A DNA stretch of 36,203 nt, taken from the NCBI GenBank assembly GCA_964534305.1, contig CAZHPR010000009.1, positions 1-36,203 on the forward strand. Reading direction: 5' to 3'. Source of the stretch: CAZHPR01 sp964534305. Its GTDB lineage: Bacteria > Patescibacteriota > Minisyncoccia > Phycocordibacterales > WO2-35-19. The stretch's first letter is position 1, and every line of letters starts with the position of its first letter. This document shows, one piece after another, positions 5,929-13,893 of this stretch. The notes under the pieces are model-generated. The model saw nothing but the letters and a program-made list of their open reading frames with translations. It had not been told where the DNA came from and did no database searches. The position numbers were made by a program, and so were the translations under genes.

Positions 5929-7557
5929 GTGAGCGAGGCGAAGGCGCTGATCGACCATCAGGCGCGGCTCGCGAGCCGGCGCTCGAACTTCGAGACGTGG
6001 TGGCAGGAGATCGCCTACCGCGTCATGCCGTCCTCGGCGACCTTCACGGTGCTCGACGACGTCGGCAGCAAGCGCAGCGAACGACTGTTCACCGGAAAGG
6101 CCGTGACGGCAAACGAGCGGTTTGCCTCGGTCATGGACGAACTGCTGACGCCGCGCTCACAGGTCTGGCACATGCTCGCCGGCGACGGCGAGACAGACTT
6201 CGACTTCGACTCCGAGGAAGCGGAATACTTCGAGCGGCTGAACAAACTGCTGTTCACGATGCGCTACCGGCCGCAGGCAAACTTCGCGAGCCAGAAGCAT
6301 CAGGGCTATCTCGACGTCGGCGCGTTCGGCAACTCGTGCCTGTTCATCGACGAGGAAGTCGGCCGTGGCACGCGCTATGCGCATATCCCGCTGCCCGAGG
6401 CGTACTGGGCCGAGAATCACCAGGGCGTGATCGACACGGTATATCGGCGCTTCCGGCTGGATGCGCGGCAGGCGCTGCAGAAGTGGCCGAAGGGTCTCCC
6501 GCCGAAGATCGTCGAGGCCGCGCAGAAAGACCCGTTCAAGGAATTCGAGTTCCTGCATTGCGTGCGCCCGAACGAGGAGCGCAAGCAGAACCGGCGCGAC
6601 GCGGCGGGCATGCCGTGGGCGTCGCATTACGTCTCGATCGACGAGCAGGCGATCGTCGCGCAGGGCGGGTACACCTCGTGGCCGTATGCGATCGGCCGCT
6701 ACATGCTCGCCGGGCGCGAGATGTACGCGCGCAGCCCGGCGATGGCGTGCTGGGGCGCGATCCTCACGCTCAACGAGGAGAAAAAGACCGTCCTGCGCGC
6801 CGGGCAGCGGCAGGTCGACCCGCCGCTCCTGATGACCGAGGACGGCGCGCTCGAGCCGTTCAACATGCGCAGCGGCGCGTTGAACCCCGGCACGTTGTCG
6901 GACGCTGGCGAGCCGCTGGTACGGCCGCTCGAGGCAGGCGGCAACGTCCCGCTCGGCCTCGAATTGATGCAGCTGGAAACGATGGAGATCGAAGACTCGT
7001 TCCTGGTCTCCGTGTTCAAGATCCTCGCCGAGCATCCGCAGATGACGGCGACGCAGGTGCTCGAGATCACGCAGCAGAAGGCAACGCTGCTCGCGCCGGT
7101 CATGGGCCGGCAGCATTCCGAGGATCTCGGGCCGCTGATCGAGCGCGAGGTGGACATCGCGTCGCGCATGTCCGAGAACCGCTGGATCACCGATGAGATG
7201 CCCGACTCGCTGCGCGAGCGCATGGGCAGCTTCAAGATCGAATACCGATCGCCGCTCGCCCGCGCCATGCGCGCGCAGGACGGCGTCGCAATCGTCCGCA
7301 CCTTCGAGGTGCTGCCGGCCGCGATCTCGGTCGACAAGGACGCGGCGCTCGTGCTCGACGTGAAGGCTGCGGTGCGCGAACTGGCCGAGATCAACGGCGT
7401 TCCGGCGAAGCTCATTCGCGACAAGCAGCGCGTGGAGGAGATGATGCAGGCGAGCGCCGAGGCCGAGCAGGTCGCGCAGGTCGCGGCCATCGCGCCGGAG
7501 ATGTCTCAGGCGGCGCTCAATGCCGCGAAGGCTGAACAGTTGCGCAGCGGGGCTTGA
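5929..7557 (+). CDS. portal (head-to-tail connector) protein
   Basis: A 542-residue protein of the podovirus head-to-tail connector family (T7 gp8-like). The N-terminus has FETWWQEIAYRVMPSSATFTVLDD, then FTGKAVTANERFASVMDELLTPR and RPQANFASQKHQGYLDVGAFGNSCLFIDE. The middle has GREMYARSPAMACWGAILTLNEEKKTVLRAG, matching the conserved GEvYGRSPam...lnk pattern, and the C-terminal 100 residues are helical and Ala/Gln-rich, as expected for the barrel/crown. It forms the dodecameric ring at one vertex through which DNA enters and leaves. GTG start. Length is normal for the family. Confidence 0.92.
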   Translation: MSEAKALIDHQARLASRRSNFETWWQEIAYRVMPSSATFTVLDDVGSKRSERLFTGKAVTANERFASVMDELLTPRSQVWHMLAGDGETDFDFDSEEAEYFERLNKLLFTMRYRPQANFASQKHQGYLDVGAFGNSCLFIDEEVGRGTRYAHIPLPEAYWAENHQGVIDTVYRRFRLDARQALQKWPKGLPPKIVEAAQKDPFKEFEFLHCVRPNEERKQNRRDAAGMPWASHYVSIDEQAIVAQGGYTSWPYAIGRYMLAGREMYARSPAMACWGAILTLNEEKKTVLRAGQRQVDPPLLMTEDGALEPFNMRSGALNPGTLSDAGEPLVRPLEAGGNVPLGLELMQLETMEIEDSFLVSVFKILAEHPQMTATQVLEITQQKATLLAPVMGRQHSEDLGPLIEREVDIASRMSENRWITDEMPDSLRERMGSFKIEYRSPLARAMRAQDGVAIVRTFEVLPAAISVDKDAALVLDVKAAVRELAEINGVPAKLIRDKQRVEEMMQASAEAEQVAQVAAIAPEMSQAALNAAKAEQLRSGA

Positions 7558-7859
7558 TGGTCTCGAAACTGTGGGAACGCATCCACGCGCGCCGGCTCGC
7601 CTACCTGCGGACCTTCATGGCGCACGACGGAAAGCCGCACCCCGAGGGCGCGAAGGTGCTGGCGGACCTGAAGCGGTATTGCGGCATCAGCCGCGGCGGC
7701 ATCGTCACGTCACCCGTGACGCGCATGGTCGACCCGCTCGCGACCGCGTACCGCGCGGGGCAGCGAGACACGTACCTGCGAATCGTGCATTACCTGGGGC
7801 TTGAGAAGTCCCTCATCGAGGAGGAAACCCATGACGACAGCAACCCCGAACAATCCTGA
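7557..7859 (+). CDS. Bbp19-like phage protein
   Basis: A 100-residue protein starting MVSKLWERIHARRLAYLRTF; a TTG three bases upstream is an alternative start, and both overlap the portal stop. The DLKRYCGISRGGIVTSPVTRMVDPLATAYRAGQRDTYLRIVHYLGL core matches the Bbp19-like family (named after Bordetella phage BPP-1 Bbp19), which is common between portal and scaffold genes in podoviruses. Its role in the virion is unknown. The acidic C-terminus overlaps the start of the scaffold gene by 29 bases. Confidence 0.75.
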   Translation: MVSKLWERIHARRLAYLRTFMAHDGKPHPEGAKVLADLKRYCGISRGGIVTSPVTRMVDPLATAYRAGQRDTYLRIVHYLGLEKSLIEEETHDDSNPEQS

Positions 7860-8631
7860 TCCGGGCCAGCAACAGGGCGGCGCCCCTGCCGGCGGCGGTG
7901 CGGCCGCGCCCTGGTTTCCCGACACGCACAAGGATTTCGTCGAGTCGAAGGGCTGGAAGGCGCCGGGCGACGTGCTCGACAGCTATGCGAACCTCGAGAA
8001 GCTCGTTGGCGCCGAGAAGGCCGGCCGCACGGTTGTGCTGCCGAAGGACGCGAACGACGTCGAGGGCCGCAAGGCGTTCTTCGCGAAGATCGGCGTGCCG
8101 GATACGCCGGACGCCTACGAACTGCCGGCGCCGAAGGGCGACGGCGGCGAGTTCGCGAAGACCGCGGCGCAGTGGTTCCACGCGAACGGCGTGCCGAAGG
8201 CCGCGGCGCAGGCGATCGCCGAGCAGTGGAACGGGTTCATGGAGAAACTCGTGGCCGACGACCAGGCTGCGGCGCAGGCGACGAGCGCGCAGGCGCTCGA
8301 CAAGCTCAAGACCGAATGGGGCGGCGAGTTCGACAAGCGCGCGGAGTTCGCCCGCCGGTTCCTGAAGGAGGCCGGCTGGGACGACGCGAAGGTGTCGAAG
8401 TACGAGCAGGCGTTCGGCACGGCCGAGATGCTGCGCGATTTCTACCAGTGGGGCAGCAAGCTCGGCGAGCCCGACTTCGTCACCGGCAACCCGCAGGGCT
8501 TCATGCCGCAGAAGTCGGCTGTGCAGGCGAAGGTGAACGAACTGCGCCAGAAGCGCATCGCCGGCCAGATCACTGAGGCGCAGTTTCACGCGGAGATGTC
8601 TGTGCTCGGGCCGCAACTTTCCGCGGCGTGA
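7831..8631 (+). CDS. capsid scaffolding protein
   Basis: A 266-residue, highly charged and helical protein placed just before the capsid gene, the standard site of the scaffold in podoviruses. I chose the ATG at 7831 because GAGGAAA lies directly upstream. The N-terminal 30 residues are a Gly/Gln/Ala/Pro linker. Then PWFPDTHKDFVESKGWKAPGDVLDSYANLEKLVGAEKAGRTVVLPKD matches the common N-terminal motif of phage scaffold-like proteins, followed by coiled-coil-like helices and a short C-terminal helix (VNELRQKRIAGQITEAQFHAEM) of the kind that binds the capsid protein. It should template procapsid assembly and then leave. Confidence 0.8.
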   Translation: MTTATPNNPDPGQQQGGAPAGGGAAAPWFPDTHKDFVESKGWKAPGDVLDSYANLEKLVGAEKAGRTVVLPKDANDVEGRKAFFAKIGVPDTPDAYELPAPKGDGGEFAKTAAQWFHANGVPKAAAQAIAEQWNGFMEKLVADDQAAAQATSAQALDKLKTEWGGEFDKRAEFARRFLKEAGWDDAKVSKYEQAFGTAEMLRDFYQWGSKLGEPDFVTGNPQGFMPQKSAVQAKVNELRQKRIAGQITEAQFHAEMSVLGPQLSAA

Positions 8632-8640
8632 CGCGGGGGT

Positions 8641-8670
8641 GTTGATTCCGCCGCCAGACACTCGCAACGT
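8641..8670 (+). promoter_or_regulatory. late element copy 2 (putative promoter for the capsid module)
   Basis: GTTGATTCCGCCGC at 8641-8654, 9 bases after the scaffold stop. TTGATT (8642-8647), a 17-base spacer and CAACGT (8665-8670) follow. Predicted transcription would start near 8677, leaving a long leader (about 250 bases) before the capsid ATG at 8930. Confidence 0.6.
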
Positions 8671-8711
8671 CTCTCACGCTTGTGGTGTGGGTCCTCCTAG
8701 TGCAAGGGGCG

Positions 8712-8733
8712 GGGCGGTCCGAAAGGGCCGCCC
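8712..8733 (+). terminator. GNRA-loop hairpin, terminator or processing signal
   Basis: A 9-base-pair stem with one G-U pair closes a GAAA tetraloop (8721-8724). Only a short CTTCTCCT stretch follows, so it is a weak terminator at best. It lies about 35 bases after the predicted start of the copy 2 transcript. It could end read-through from the scaffold operon, attenuate the capsid transcript or protect its 5' end. Confidence 0.5.
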
Positions 8734-8929
8734 TTCTCCTCGGGAAACCCGGACCCGAGCCGAACGTCGACAAGGGCAGGGCCTGCCCCCGACTACCGAC
8801 GGTAAGACGTCCGCCCGGCGCGAGCGCATCGCGCAAGGACGAGGCCCGCGCGAGCGACAAGCCCGACCGAAGACAGCCCGCGGCGCGCTGTAAGCGTCGA
8901 ACGCAGTCCTCGATTCGTGGAGTAACGCC
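8734..8929 (+). other. non-coding leader of the capsid gene
   Basis: With the promoter element and hairpin before it, this is the longest gene-free stretch inside the structural region (8632-8929). It is GC-rich and contains further self-complementary segments, for example GGGCAGG (8774-8780) and CCTGCCC (8782-8788). A frame open across much of it lacks a ribosome site and a believable protein, so I see no gene. The GGAG at 8916-8919 is the ribosome site for the capsid gene. Confidence 0.4.
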
Positions 8930-9832
8930 ATGTCGGTCAACGTCCCCACCTGGTACGTACAGCAGTACAACCAGAACATCCAGCAGCTTGTGCAGCAGAA
9001 GATGTCGCGCCTCCGCGCGGCGGTGCGCAGCGGCTCCCATGTCGGCCAGTCCGCCTCGCCCGTCGACCAGATCGGCGCGGTCGAGATGCAGGAAGTCACC
9101 AGCCGCTTCGCGCCGATGCCGCGCGTCGATGCGGCCACCGATCGGCGCTGGGCGCGTCCGGTCGACTGCGACCTGCCGCAGCTGATCGACAGCTTCGACA
9201 AGCTGAAGATCCTGACCGATCCGAATGGCATCTACGTGCAGAACGCGGTGGCTGCGGCCAACCGCAAGTTCGACGACATCGTCGGAAGTGCCTTCTTCGC
9301 GTCGGCGTCGACTGGTGTCAGCGGTGGCACGAGCACGGCGTTCGCGACCTCGACCCAGACGGTCAGCGTGAACACCGGCGGCACGGCCTCGGGCATGAAC
9401 GTCGCGAAGCTGCGCGCCGCGAAGACCATCCTGATGGCGAACGAGGCACTCGAGGACGGCGAGCCGATCTACTGCGCCATCACCGCGGACGAGCACGACG
9501 ATCTCCTCAACGAGATCCAGGTGATCTCGACCGACTACAACGACCGCCCGGTGCTCGTCGACGGTGAGGTGAAGCGGTTCCTCGGCGTGAACTTCATCCG
9601 CCTGCAGCGGCCGTGGCTGACCACGACCGGCACGGACGATGCAGCCGGCCAGTCGAAGGGCATCCCGATGTGGGTGCCGTCCGGCATGTACCTCGGCGTC
9701 TGGAACGAGATCGAGACCAACGTCTCGAAGCGCAACGACATCCAGGGCGAGCCGTGGCAGGCGTACACGAAGATGTCCGCCGGCGCGACCCGCGTCGAGG
9801 AGAAGAAGGTCGTCAGGATCTGGTGTCGTTAA
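8930..9832 (+). CDS. major capsid protein
   Basis: A 300-residue protein placed directly after the scaffold, with GGAG about 10 bases before the ATG. The sequence matches the podovirus capsid family with the HK97 fold: an N-terminal helix (WYVQQYNQNIQQLVQQKMSRLRAAV), the MPRVDAATDRRWARPVDCDLPQLIDSFDKLKILTDPNG segment and C-terminal PMWVPSGMYLGVWNEIETNVSKRNDIQGEPWQAYTKMSAGATRVEEKKVVRI, in which the conserved late motifs describe the A-domain and spine. It builds the icosahedral shell around the scaffold. It probably has its own strong promoter (copy 2). Confidence 0.9.
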   Translation: MSVNVPTWYVQQYNQNIQQLVQQKMSRLRAAVRSGSHVGQSASPVDQIGAVEMQEVTSRFAPMPRVDAATDRRWARPVDCDLPQLIDSFDKLKILTDPNGIYVQNAVAAANRKFDDIVGSAFFASASTGVSGGTSTAFATSTQTVSVNTGGTASGMNVAKLRAAKTILMANEALEDGEPIYCAITADEHDDLLNEIQVISTDYNDRPVLVDGEVKRFLGVNFIRLQRPWLTTTGTDDAAGQSKGIPMWVPSGMYLGVWNEIETNVSKRNDIQGEPWQAYTKMSAGATRVEEKKVVRIWCR

Positions 9833-9860
9833 GGCCCGGCCTAAACAGGAGTAACGGAAA

Positions 9861-10379
9861 ATGGCTGTTGTCACTGTCAAGGCGGGCGCGATCACCAACC
9901 GCGATGCGTCGCCCCGCGTGTTCTCGAATGCCGCGATCGCGCGCGCCGGCCTGAAACTGGCCGTCGCGACCTGCGAGGTCACGAGCGGCGACTCGATCGC
10001 GTCGAAGTTCATCCTCGCGCAGATCCCGTCGAACGCGGTCGGCGAGATCGTGAAGCTCTACTGCGACGCGATCACCTCGGGCGCGGCGGACATCGGCATC
10101 TACCGCAACACCGCCGACGGCGGCGCCGCGGTGGACGTCGACTTCTACGCTTCGGCGCAGTCCATCGCCACGGCGATCACGACCGGCGCCGAGGTGCAGC
10201 ACGAGGCGGATGCGACAGACTCGGGCGCGGGCTTCGGCCTCGCGGATCTCGAGAAGCCGCTCTGGCAGCGTCTCGGCCTGTCCGCAGATCCGGGTGTCGT
10301 GTACGACATCGTCGCCACGCTGACCGCTGCGGCCGCCGCGAACGGCACGCTCGGCCTGCGCGTCATCTACGGCGAGTAA
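9861..10379 (+). CDS. putative capsid decoration/cement protein
   Basis: A 172-residue, beta-rich, Ala/Gly/Thr-rich protein (MAVVTVKAGAITNRDASPRVFSNAAI) preceded by GGAGTAACGG. It lies immediately after the capsid gene, where cement or decoration proteins of podoviruses are usually encoded. The segment SKFILAQIPSNAVGEIVKLYCDAITSGAADIGIYRNTADGG reads like a small jelly-roll or sandwich. The decoration role is inferred from position and composition; no precise family is recognised. Confidence 0.65.
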   Translation: MAVVTVKAGAITNRDASPRVFSNAAIARAGLKLAVATCEVTSGDSIASKFILAQIPSNAVGEIVKLYCDAITSGAADIGIYRNTADGGAAVDVDFYASAQSIATAITTGAEVQHEADATDSGAGFGLADLEKPLWQRLGLSADPGVVYDIVATLTAAAAANGTLGLRVIYGE

Positions 10380-10385
10380 GCCGCG

Positions 10386-10580
10386 ATGGCGACCCGGTAC
10401 TACGGGGCGGACATCGGCGCGACCATGCCGAACCAGGTGACGGAGGCGGGCTCGACGACGTCGAAGAACATCGAGCTGACCGTCGTCTACGATGCGTCCG
10501 GCATGGACAAGCAGAAGGTCTTGAACGCGCTGGAGGCGTTCAAGTCCTATCTGCTGCAAGACACCTACCCGCCGGCGTAA
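10386..10580 (+). CDS. small structural-region protein, paralogue of 19778-20071
   Basis: A 64-residue protein (MATRYYGADIGATMPNQV). Over about 62 residues it aligns without gaps to the C-terminal part of the protein at 19778-20071, with roughly half the residues identical: the YYG.D.G...P.QV start, the DK..VL.AL.A....LL core and the DT.PPA end. Two copies of one family therefore serve the head and tail modules. Function unknown; its place between the decoration protein and other small structural genes suggests a virion component. Confidence 0.75.
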   Translation: MATRYYGADIGATMPNQVTEAGSTTSKNIELTVVYDASGMDKQKVLNALEAFKSYLLQDTYPPA

Positions 10581-10583
10581 CCC

Positions 10584-10943
10584 ATGGCAACGCGCGCAGT
10601 CACGCCGACCTATGCGCCGAACGGGCAGGGAAACGGCGTCCTCGTCGAGTGGACGGGCCTGCTGAACGGCGACGACGGCACGCCGTTCGAGGGTGTCGAC
10701 TTCGCCGACCGCACGGTGCAGATCGGTGGCACCTTCGGCACCGGCGGGTCGATCACCTTGCAGGGCTCGAATGACGGCAGCCAGTGGGACGCGCTCACGG
10801 ACCCGCAGGGAAACGCGATCACGAAGACGGCCGCGGGCCTCGAAGTGGTCGCGGAAAACCCGCGCTACGTGCGCCCGATCGTCACTGCCGGCGACGGGAG
10901 TACGTCTCTCTCGGTGCGAATCTGGGCGAGGCGGCCACGATGA
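10584..10943 (+). CDS. structural-region protein with Ig-like sandwich
   Basis: A 119-residue protein (MATRAVTPTYAPNGQGNGVLVEW). The DRTVQIGGTFGTGGSITLQGSNDGSQWDALTDPQGNAITKTAAGLEVVAENPRYVRPIVTAG pattern, with strands alternating around GS-DGS-W turns, is a common phage surface or tail-associated beta-sandwich. It begins 3 bases after the preceding gene. It probably decorates the head or the tail attachment site; the exact location is not known. Confidence 0.65.
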   Translation: MATRAVTPTYAPNGQGNGVLVEWTGLLNGDDGTPFEGVDFADRTVQIGGTFGTGGSITLQGSNDGSQWDALTDPQGNAITKTAAGLEVVAENPRYVRPIVTAGDGSTSLSVRIWARRPR

Positions 10944-11419
10944 GCGAGATGACGCTGGCCGAGGTGTCGGCCGAACTCGCGAAGCTCGGCAACTTCGGCC
11001 GGGCGCTCGCGAAGGCGCGCGAAGTCGGTGAGGTGCTGGCGAGCGCCGATCAGGCGGTGCGGGAAAAGCGCGCCGAAGCCGATCGGCTCGCCGCGCTCTC
11101 GCGCGAGACCGAGGAAGCCGTGCGTGTCGCCCGGCAGGAGGTGCGCGCGGCACAGGATCGGGCCACTGCCCTCGTGGTGAAAGCGCGCGAGGACGCAGAG
11201 GCCGCGAAGGCCGCGGCGCGCGACGATCTCGCGGCGGCTCAGGTGGAACTCGAGCGGGTGCGGGCGGCGACTGCCGCCGCGACCGCGGCGCACGAGGCCG
11301 CGCTGGCGACGCAGGCCGACGAACTGAAGAAGGCGCAGGCGGCTGTCGTGTCGGCTCAGGAACAGCTGCAGCGGCTGCAGGCGCAGGCACGCGCGGCATT
11401 GCAGGCGGTGGGGGCGTAA
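10940..11419 (+). CDS. long coiled-coil protein
   Basis: A 159-residue protein, almost entirely Ala/Glu/Arg/Lys heptads from residue 40 onward (REKRAEADRLAALSRETEEAVRVARQ and beyond). A single extended coiled coil is predicted. It starts with ATGA overlapping the previous stop (MSEMTLAEVSAELAKLG). Small coiled-coil proteins in this position may be head fibres or assembly factors. No family recognised. Confidence 0.7.
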   Translation: MSEMTLAEVSAELAKLGNFGRALAKAREVGEVLASADQAVREKRAEADRLAALSRETEEAVRVARQEVRAAQDRATALVVKAREDAEAAKAAARDDLAAAQVELERVRAATAAATAAHEAALATQADELKKAQAAVVSAQEQLQRLQAQARAALQAVGA

Positions 11420-11422
11420 CGC

Positions 11423-11824
11423 ATGGCGATCCAACTTTCCACCACGGTGCGGAACGCGCGCCTCGACACGATCGAGACGACGATCTCGACCGCGCCGATC
11501 CTCGAGATCCGCACGGGTGCGCAGCCCGCGAACTGCGCCGCGGCCGACTCGGGCACGCTGCTCGCTTCGATGACGCTGCCGTCGGATTGGATGGCTGCGG
11601 CCGCATCGGGGTCGAAGGCGCTTTCGGGCTCGTGGAATGATGCCAGCGCGGACGCCACCGGCACCGCGGCGCACTTCCGCATCAAGCAGGGCGCGACCTG
11701 CCACATGCAGGGCAGCGTGACGGCGACCAGCGGCGGCGGCGACATCGAACTTAATAACGTCAGCATTGCCTCGGGCCAGTCGGTGACGATCACGGCCTTC
11801 ACCCTCACGGACGCGAACGCATGA
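11423..11824 (+). CDS. structural-region beta protein
   Basis: A 133-residue protein (MAIQLSTTVRNARLDTIETTIS). The TAPILEIRTGAQPANCAAADSGTLLASMTLPSDWMAAAASGSKALSGSW pattern is seen in small phage structural proteins of unknown role that follow the capsid genes. It is predicted to be a beta sandwich with low-complexity Ala/Ser/Gly loops. Overlaps the next start by 4 bases. Confidence 0.7.
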   Translation: MAIQLSTTVRNARLDTIETTISTAPILEIRTGAQPANCAAADSGTLLASMTLPSDWMAAAASGSKALSGSWNDASADATGTAAHFRIKQGATCHMQGSVTATSGGGDIELNNVSIASGQSVTITAFTLTDANA

Positions 11825-12036
11825 AGATCGGTCGCAAGGTCGAACTCGCGAAGCAGGCGCTCGCCTCGATCACCCGGCACGACGATGCCGAGATGGCCGT
11901 CGTCGAGGCGGCCGTCGCCGAGGTGTCCGCGTTCCTGTCCGCCGAGATCAAGGACGCTGCGGCGCGCCGCGAGGCGCGCAAGGCCGCGGCGCTGGAATCA
12001 CTGAAGCAGGAGATGGCCCCCGCCGTCTCCGAATAG
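11821..12036 (+). CDS. small helical protein
   Basis: A 71-residue charged helical protein (MKIGRKVELAKQALASITRHDDAEM), starting in an ATGA overlap and ending 9 bases before the exported beta-helix gene. It has no recognisable domain. Coupling to the structural cluster suggests a virion or assembly role, which is inference only. Confidence 0.6.
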   Translation: MKIGRKVELAKQALASITRHDDAEMAVVEAAVAEVSAFLSAEIKDAAARREARKAAALESLKQEMAPAVSE

Positions 12037-12045
12037 GAGACGTCG

Positions 12046-13893
12046 ATGCGCGCGAAGCTCGCCCCCTGGTTTCTGCTCGGTCTGCTGTGGCTGCTCGCGG
12101 CGCCGAGTGTGCTTGCTGCGACGAGCGCGACCGTGACGCCCGGGGACTGGCCGCTGTACCGTGGCACGTCCATCGTGAGCCGGCACGCGACGCTCGAGGC
12201 GTGTGTGGAGGCGGCCAAGGCGCTGGGCGTGACGCGCTCGTACACCTGCCGCACCTCGGCGGGTGTCGCGGTTGAGGTGACGGTCGATCCGCCCCCGCCC
12301 CCGCCGGCGGTCACGGCGACGATCAGCGCCAGCCCGAACCCGGTCGCAACGGTCGGCGCCTCGACGACGCTCGCGTGGTCGAGCACGGGCGCCGCGTCCT
12401 GCACGCTCTCGGCGCTCGGCCAGTCGCAGGCGGTGCCGCCCTCGGGCAGCGCGACAGCGCCTGTCCCGCAGCCGCTGTCGGCCACGGTGACGTGCGACGG
12501 TGTGAGTGCATCGGTGGACGTGGCCATCGCGAGCGCGCCCCCTGCGCCTCCTGATGGCGACGGAGACGGCATCCCGGACGCCTCGGACGCCTGCCCGACG
12601 GTGGCCGGTGTCGCGCCGGACGGTTGCCCGGTGGTCACTCCGCCGCCCCCGGTCGATCCGCCGCCCTCTGGGGCGCGCTGGGCGGCTCCCTCGGGCTCGG
12701 GCCCGGCCTGCACCGAGGCGGCCCCGTGCTCGCTCGATGCCGCGCTGTCGGTCGTCGGGACCGTGGTGCTGAAGGACGGCACGTACCCCGCCATCGGCTG
12801 GACGGGCAGCGCGGAGCCGCGCCGGATTCTCTCCGGCAGCACGGTGCGCGCCCAGAACCCCGGCGGTGCCGTGATCTCGGGCCTCTGGATCGGCCGTAGC
12901 ACGCGCAAAGACAGCAACATCACCGTGCGCGACGTGCGGATCGAGGGCGGCGCGCAGCTCTACAACACGAGCCGCGTGACGCTCAAGAACGTCGGCGTCC
13001 ACGGACCCTTGAGCCTCGGCACGAACGATCACACGCAGGGCAACACGGACAACCTGATCGAGGATGTCTGGGTCTGGGCGTCGGGACAGCGGCTCATTGC
13101 GAGCAACTACCGGAGTGACCGCAACGTCTGGCGCCGCGTGATCGTGCGCGGCGATGGCTGCGGGACCTCGGGCTGCTCGGGCTCAGGGAATCCCAACGTC
13201 GGCGTGACGATCTACGACTCGTCCGACGTGAGCTTCCAGAACGTTTTGGTCCTGGATCGCGTGCTCGCCGGCAGTGACTCCCCGTATGCCGACTTCGCCT
13301 GCGCGCAGCACACGAGCGGGGCCTATCTCTGGGGCCGCAACGAGTGGCTGGGCGTGGTCTCGCTGAATGCGCCGGACCAGGGCCTCTACTGCGAGCCGGA
13401 CAACGTGCTGGCGGGTCTCTCGGCGCGGATCGTGGATTCGCTGTTCTGGAACGGCGGCGGGCTGAATCTCGCGCGCAAGGGCCGCTACGCCGTCGACGGC
13501 GTGACCGTGCTCAATCGCGGCGGCGACGGCATCCGCGTGGCGCCGGAACTCGCGGGCAGCGGTACGACCGTGGCGCGGGTCACGGTCGGCGGCTCGGGTC
13601 GCTATGCCGTCAACTCGGCCGTGGCGCCGAGCCACTGCAACGTTTCGGGCTCGTGGCAGTCGGCGTACAACCAGACATCCTGCTCGCCCTCGGGCACCGT
13701 GGCGCCGGTCTGGGCGTTGCCGCAGCGCTATGGCGTCGACGGCACGCGCTTCGGTGACGCTGGCGTGAACGCGCCGCAGGGCGCGCTGCTGCCGTGGCCG
13801 AACGATGCGCGGATCAAGGCCGAGATGTGCGCGAACACCTCGCGCGGCTTCTGCTCGGCGCCGTCGGTGTCGGAGTACCTGAGGTCGCGCTGA
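12046..13893 (+). CDS. exported right-handed beta-helix protein with signal peptide
   Basis: A 615-residue protein. Residues 1-24 form a clear Sec signal peptide: a basic start (MRAK), a hydrophobic core LLGLLWLLA and a VLA cleavage site before ATS. Next come a small N-terminal domain with Cys, a proline linker, an Ig-like domain (about 88-163), a thrombospondin type 3-like Ca-binding repeat (DGDGDGIPD at 170-178 with C183 and C194), a second proline linker and a long parallel beta-helix (about 207-615) with many Cys, Asn and Gly. The ribosome site is GGAGA, 8 bases upstream. It sits among virion genes, yet a signal peptide is wrong for a virion part assembled in the cytoplasm. It may be secreted to the surface, as a conversion factor or polysaccharide-active protein, or the signal may be used otherwise. 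Catalytic residues not identified. Confidence 0.75.
   Translation: MRAKLAPWFLLGLLWLLAAPSVLAATSATVTPGDWPLYRGTSIVSRHATLEACVEAAKALGVTRSYTCRTSAGVAVEVTVDPPPPPPAVTATISASPNPVATVGASTTLAWSSTGAASCTLSALGQSQAVPPSGSATAPVPQPLSATVTCDGVSASVDVAIASAPPAPPDGDGDGIPDASDACPTVAGVAPDGCPVVTPPPPVDPPPSGARWAAPSGSGPACTEAAPCSLDAALSVVGTVVLKDGTYPAIGWTGSAEPRRILSGSTVRAQNPGGAVISGLWIGRSTRKDSNITVRDVRIEGGAQLYNTSRVTLKNVGVHGPLSLGTNDHTQGNTDNLIEDVWVWASGQRLIASNYRSDRNVWRRVIVRGDGCGTSGCSGSGNPNVGVTIYDSSDVSFQNVLVLDRVLAGSDSPYADFACAQHTSGAYLWGRNEWLGVVSLNAPDQGLYCEPDNVLAGLSARIVDSLFWNGGGLNLARKGRYAVDGVTVLNRGGDGIRVAPELAGSGTTVARVTVGGSGRYAVNSAVAPSHCNVSGSWQSAYNQTSCSPSGTVAPVWALPQRYGVDGTRFGDAGVNAPQGALLPWPNDARIKAEMCANTSRGFCSAPSVSEYLRSR

Noticed and set aside
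4444..5958. Long open frame on the minus strand opposite terL
   Set aside because: It lies entirely antisense to a clear terminase gene and is a by-product of GC-rich codon usage; its translation is Arg/Leu/Ala/His-rich without a recognisable domain.
8639..8893. Open frame across the capsid leader
   Set aside because: Starts inside the late element, has no ribosome site and gives an Arg/Pro-rich sequence without family resemblance; the region is better read as leader RNA.
8570..10012. Long minus-strand open frame opposite the capsid gene
   Set aside because: Antisense to the capsid gene, no ribosome site, low-complexity Arg/Ala/Asp composition.
9813..11606. Very long minus-strand open frame
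   Set aside because: It spans the antisense of five well-supported plus-strand genes; typical GC-rich shadow.
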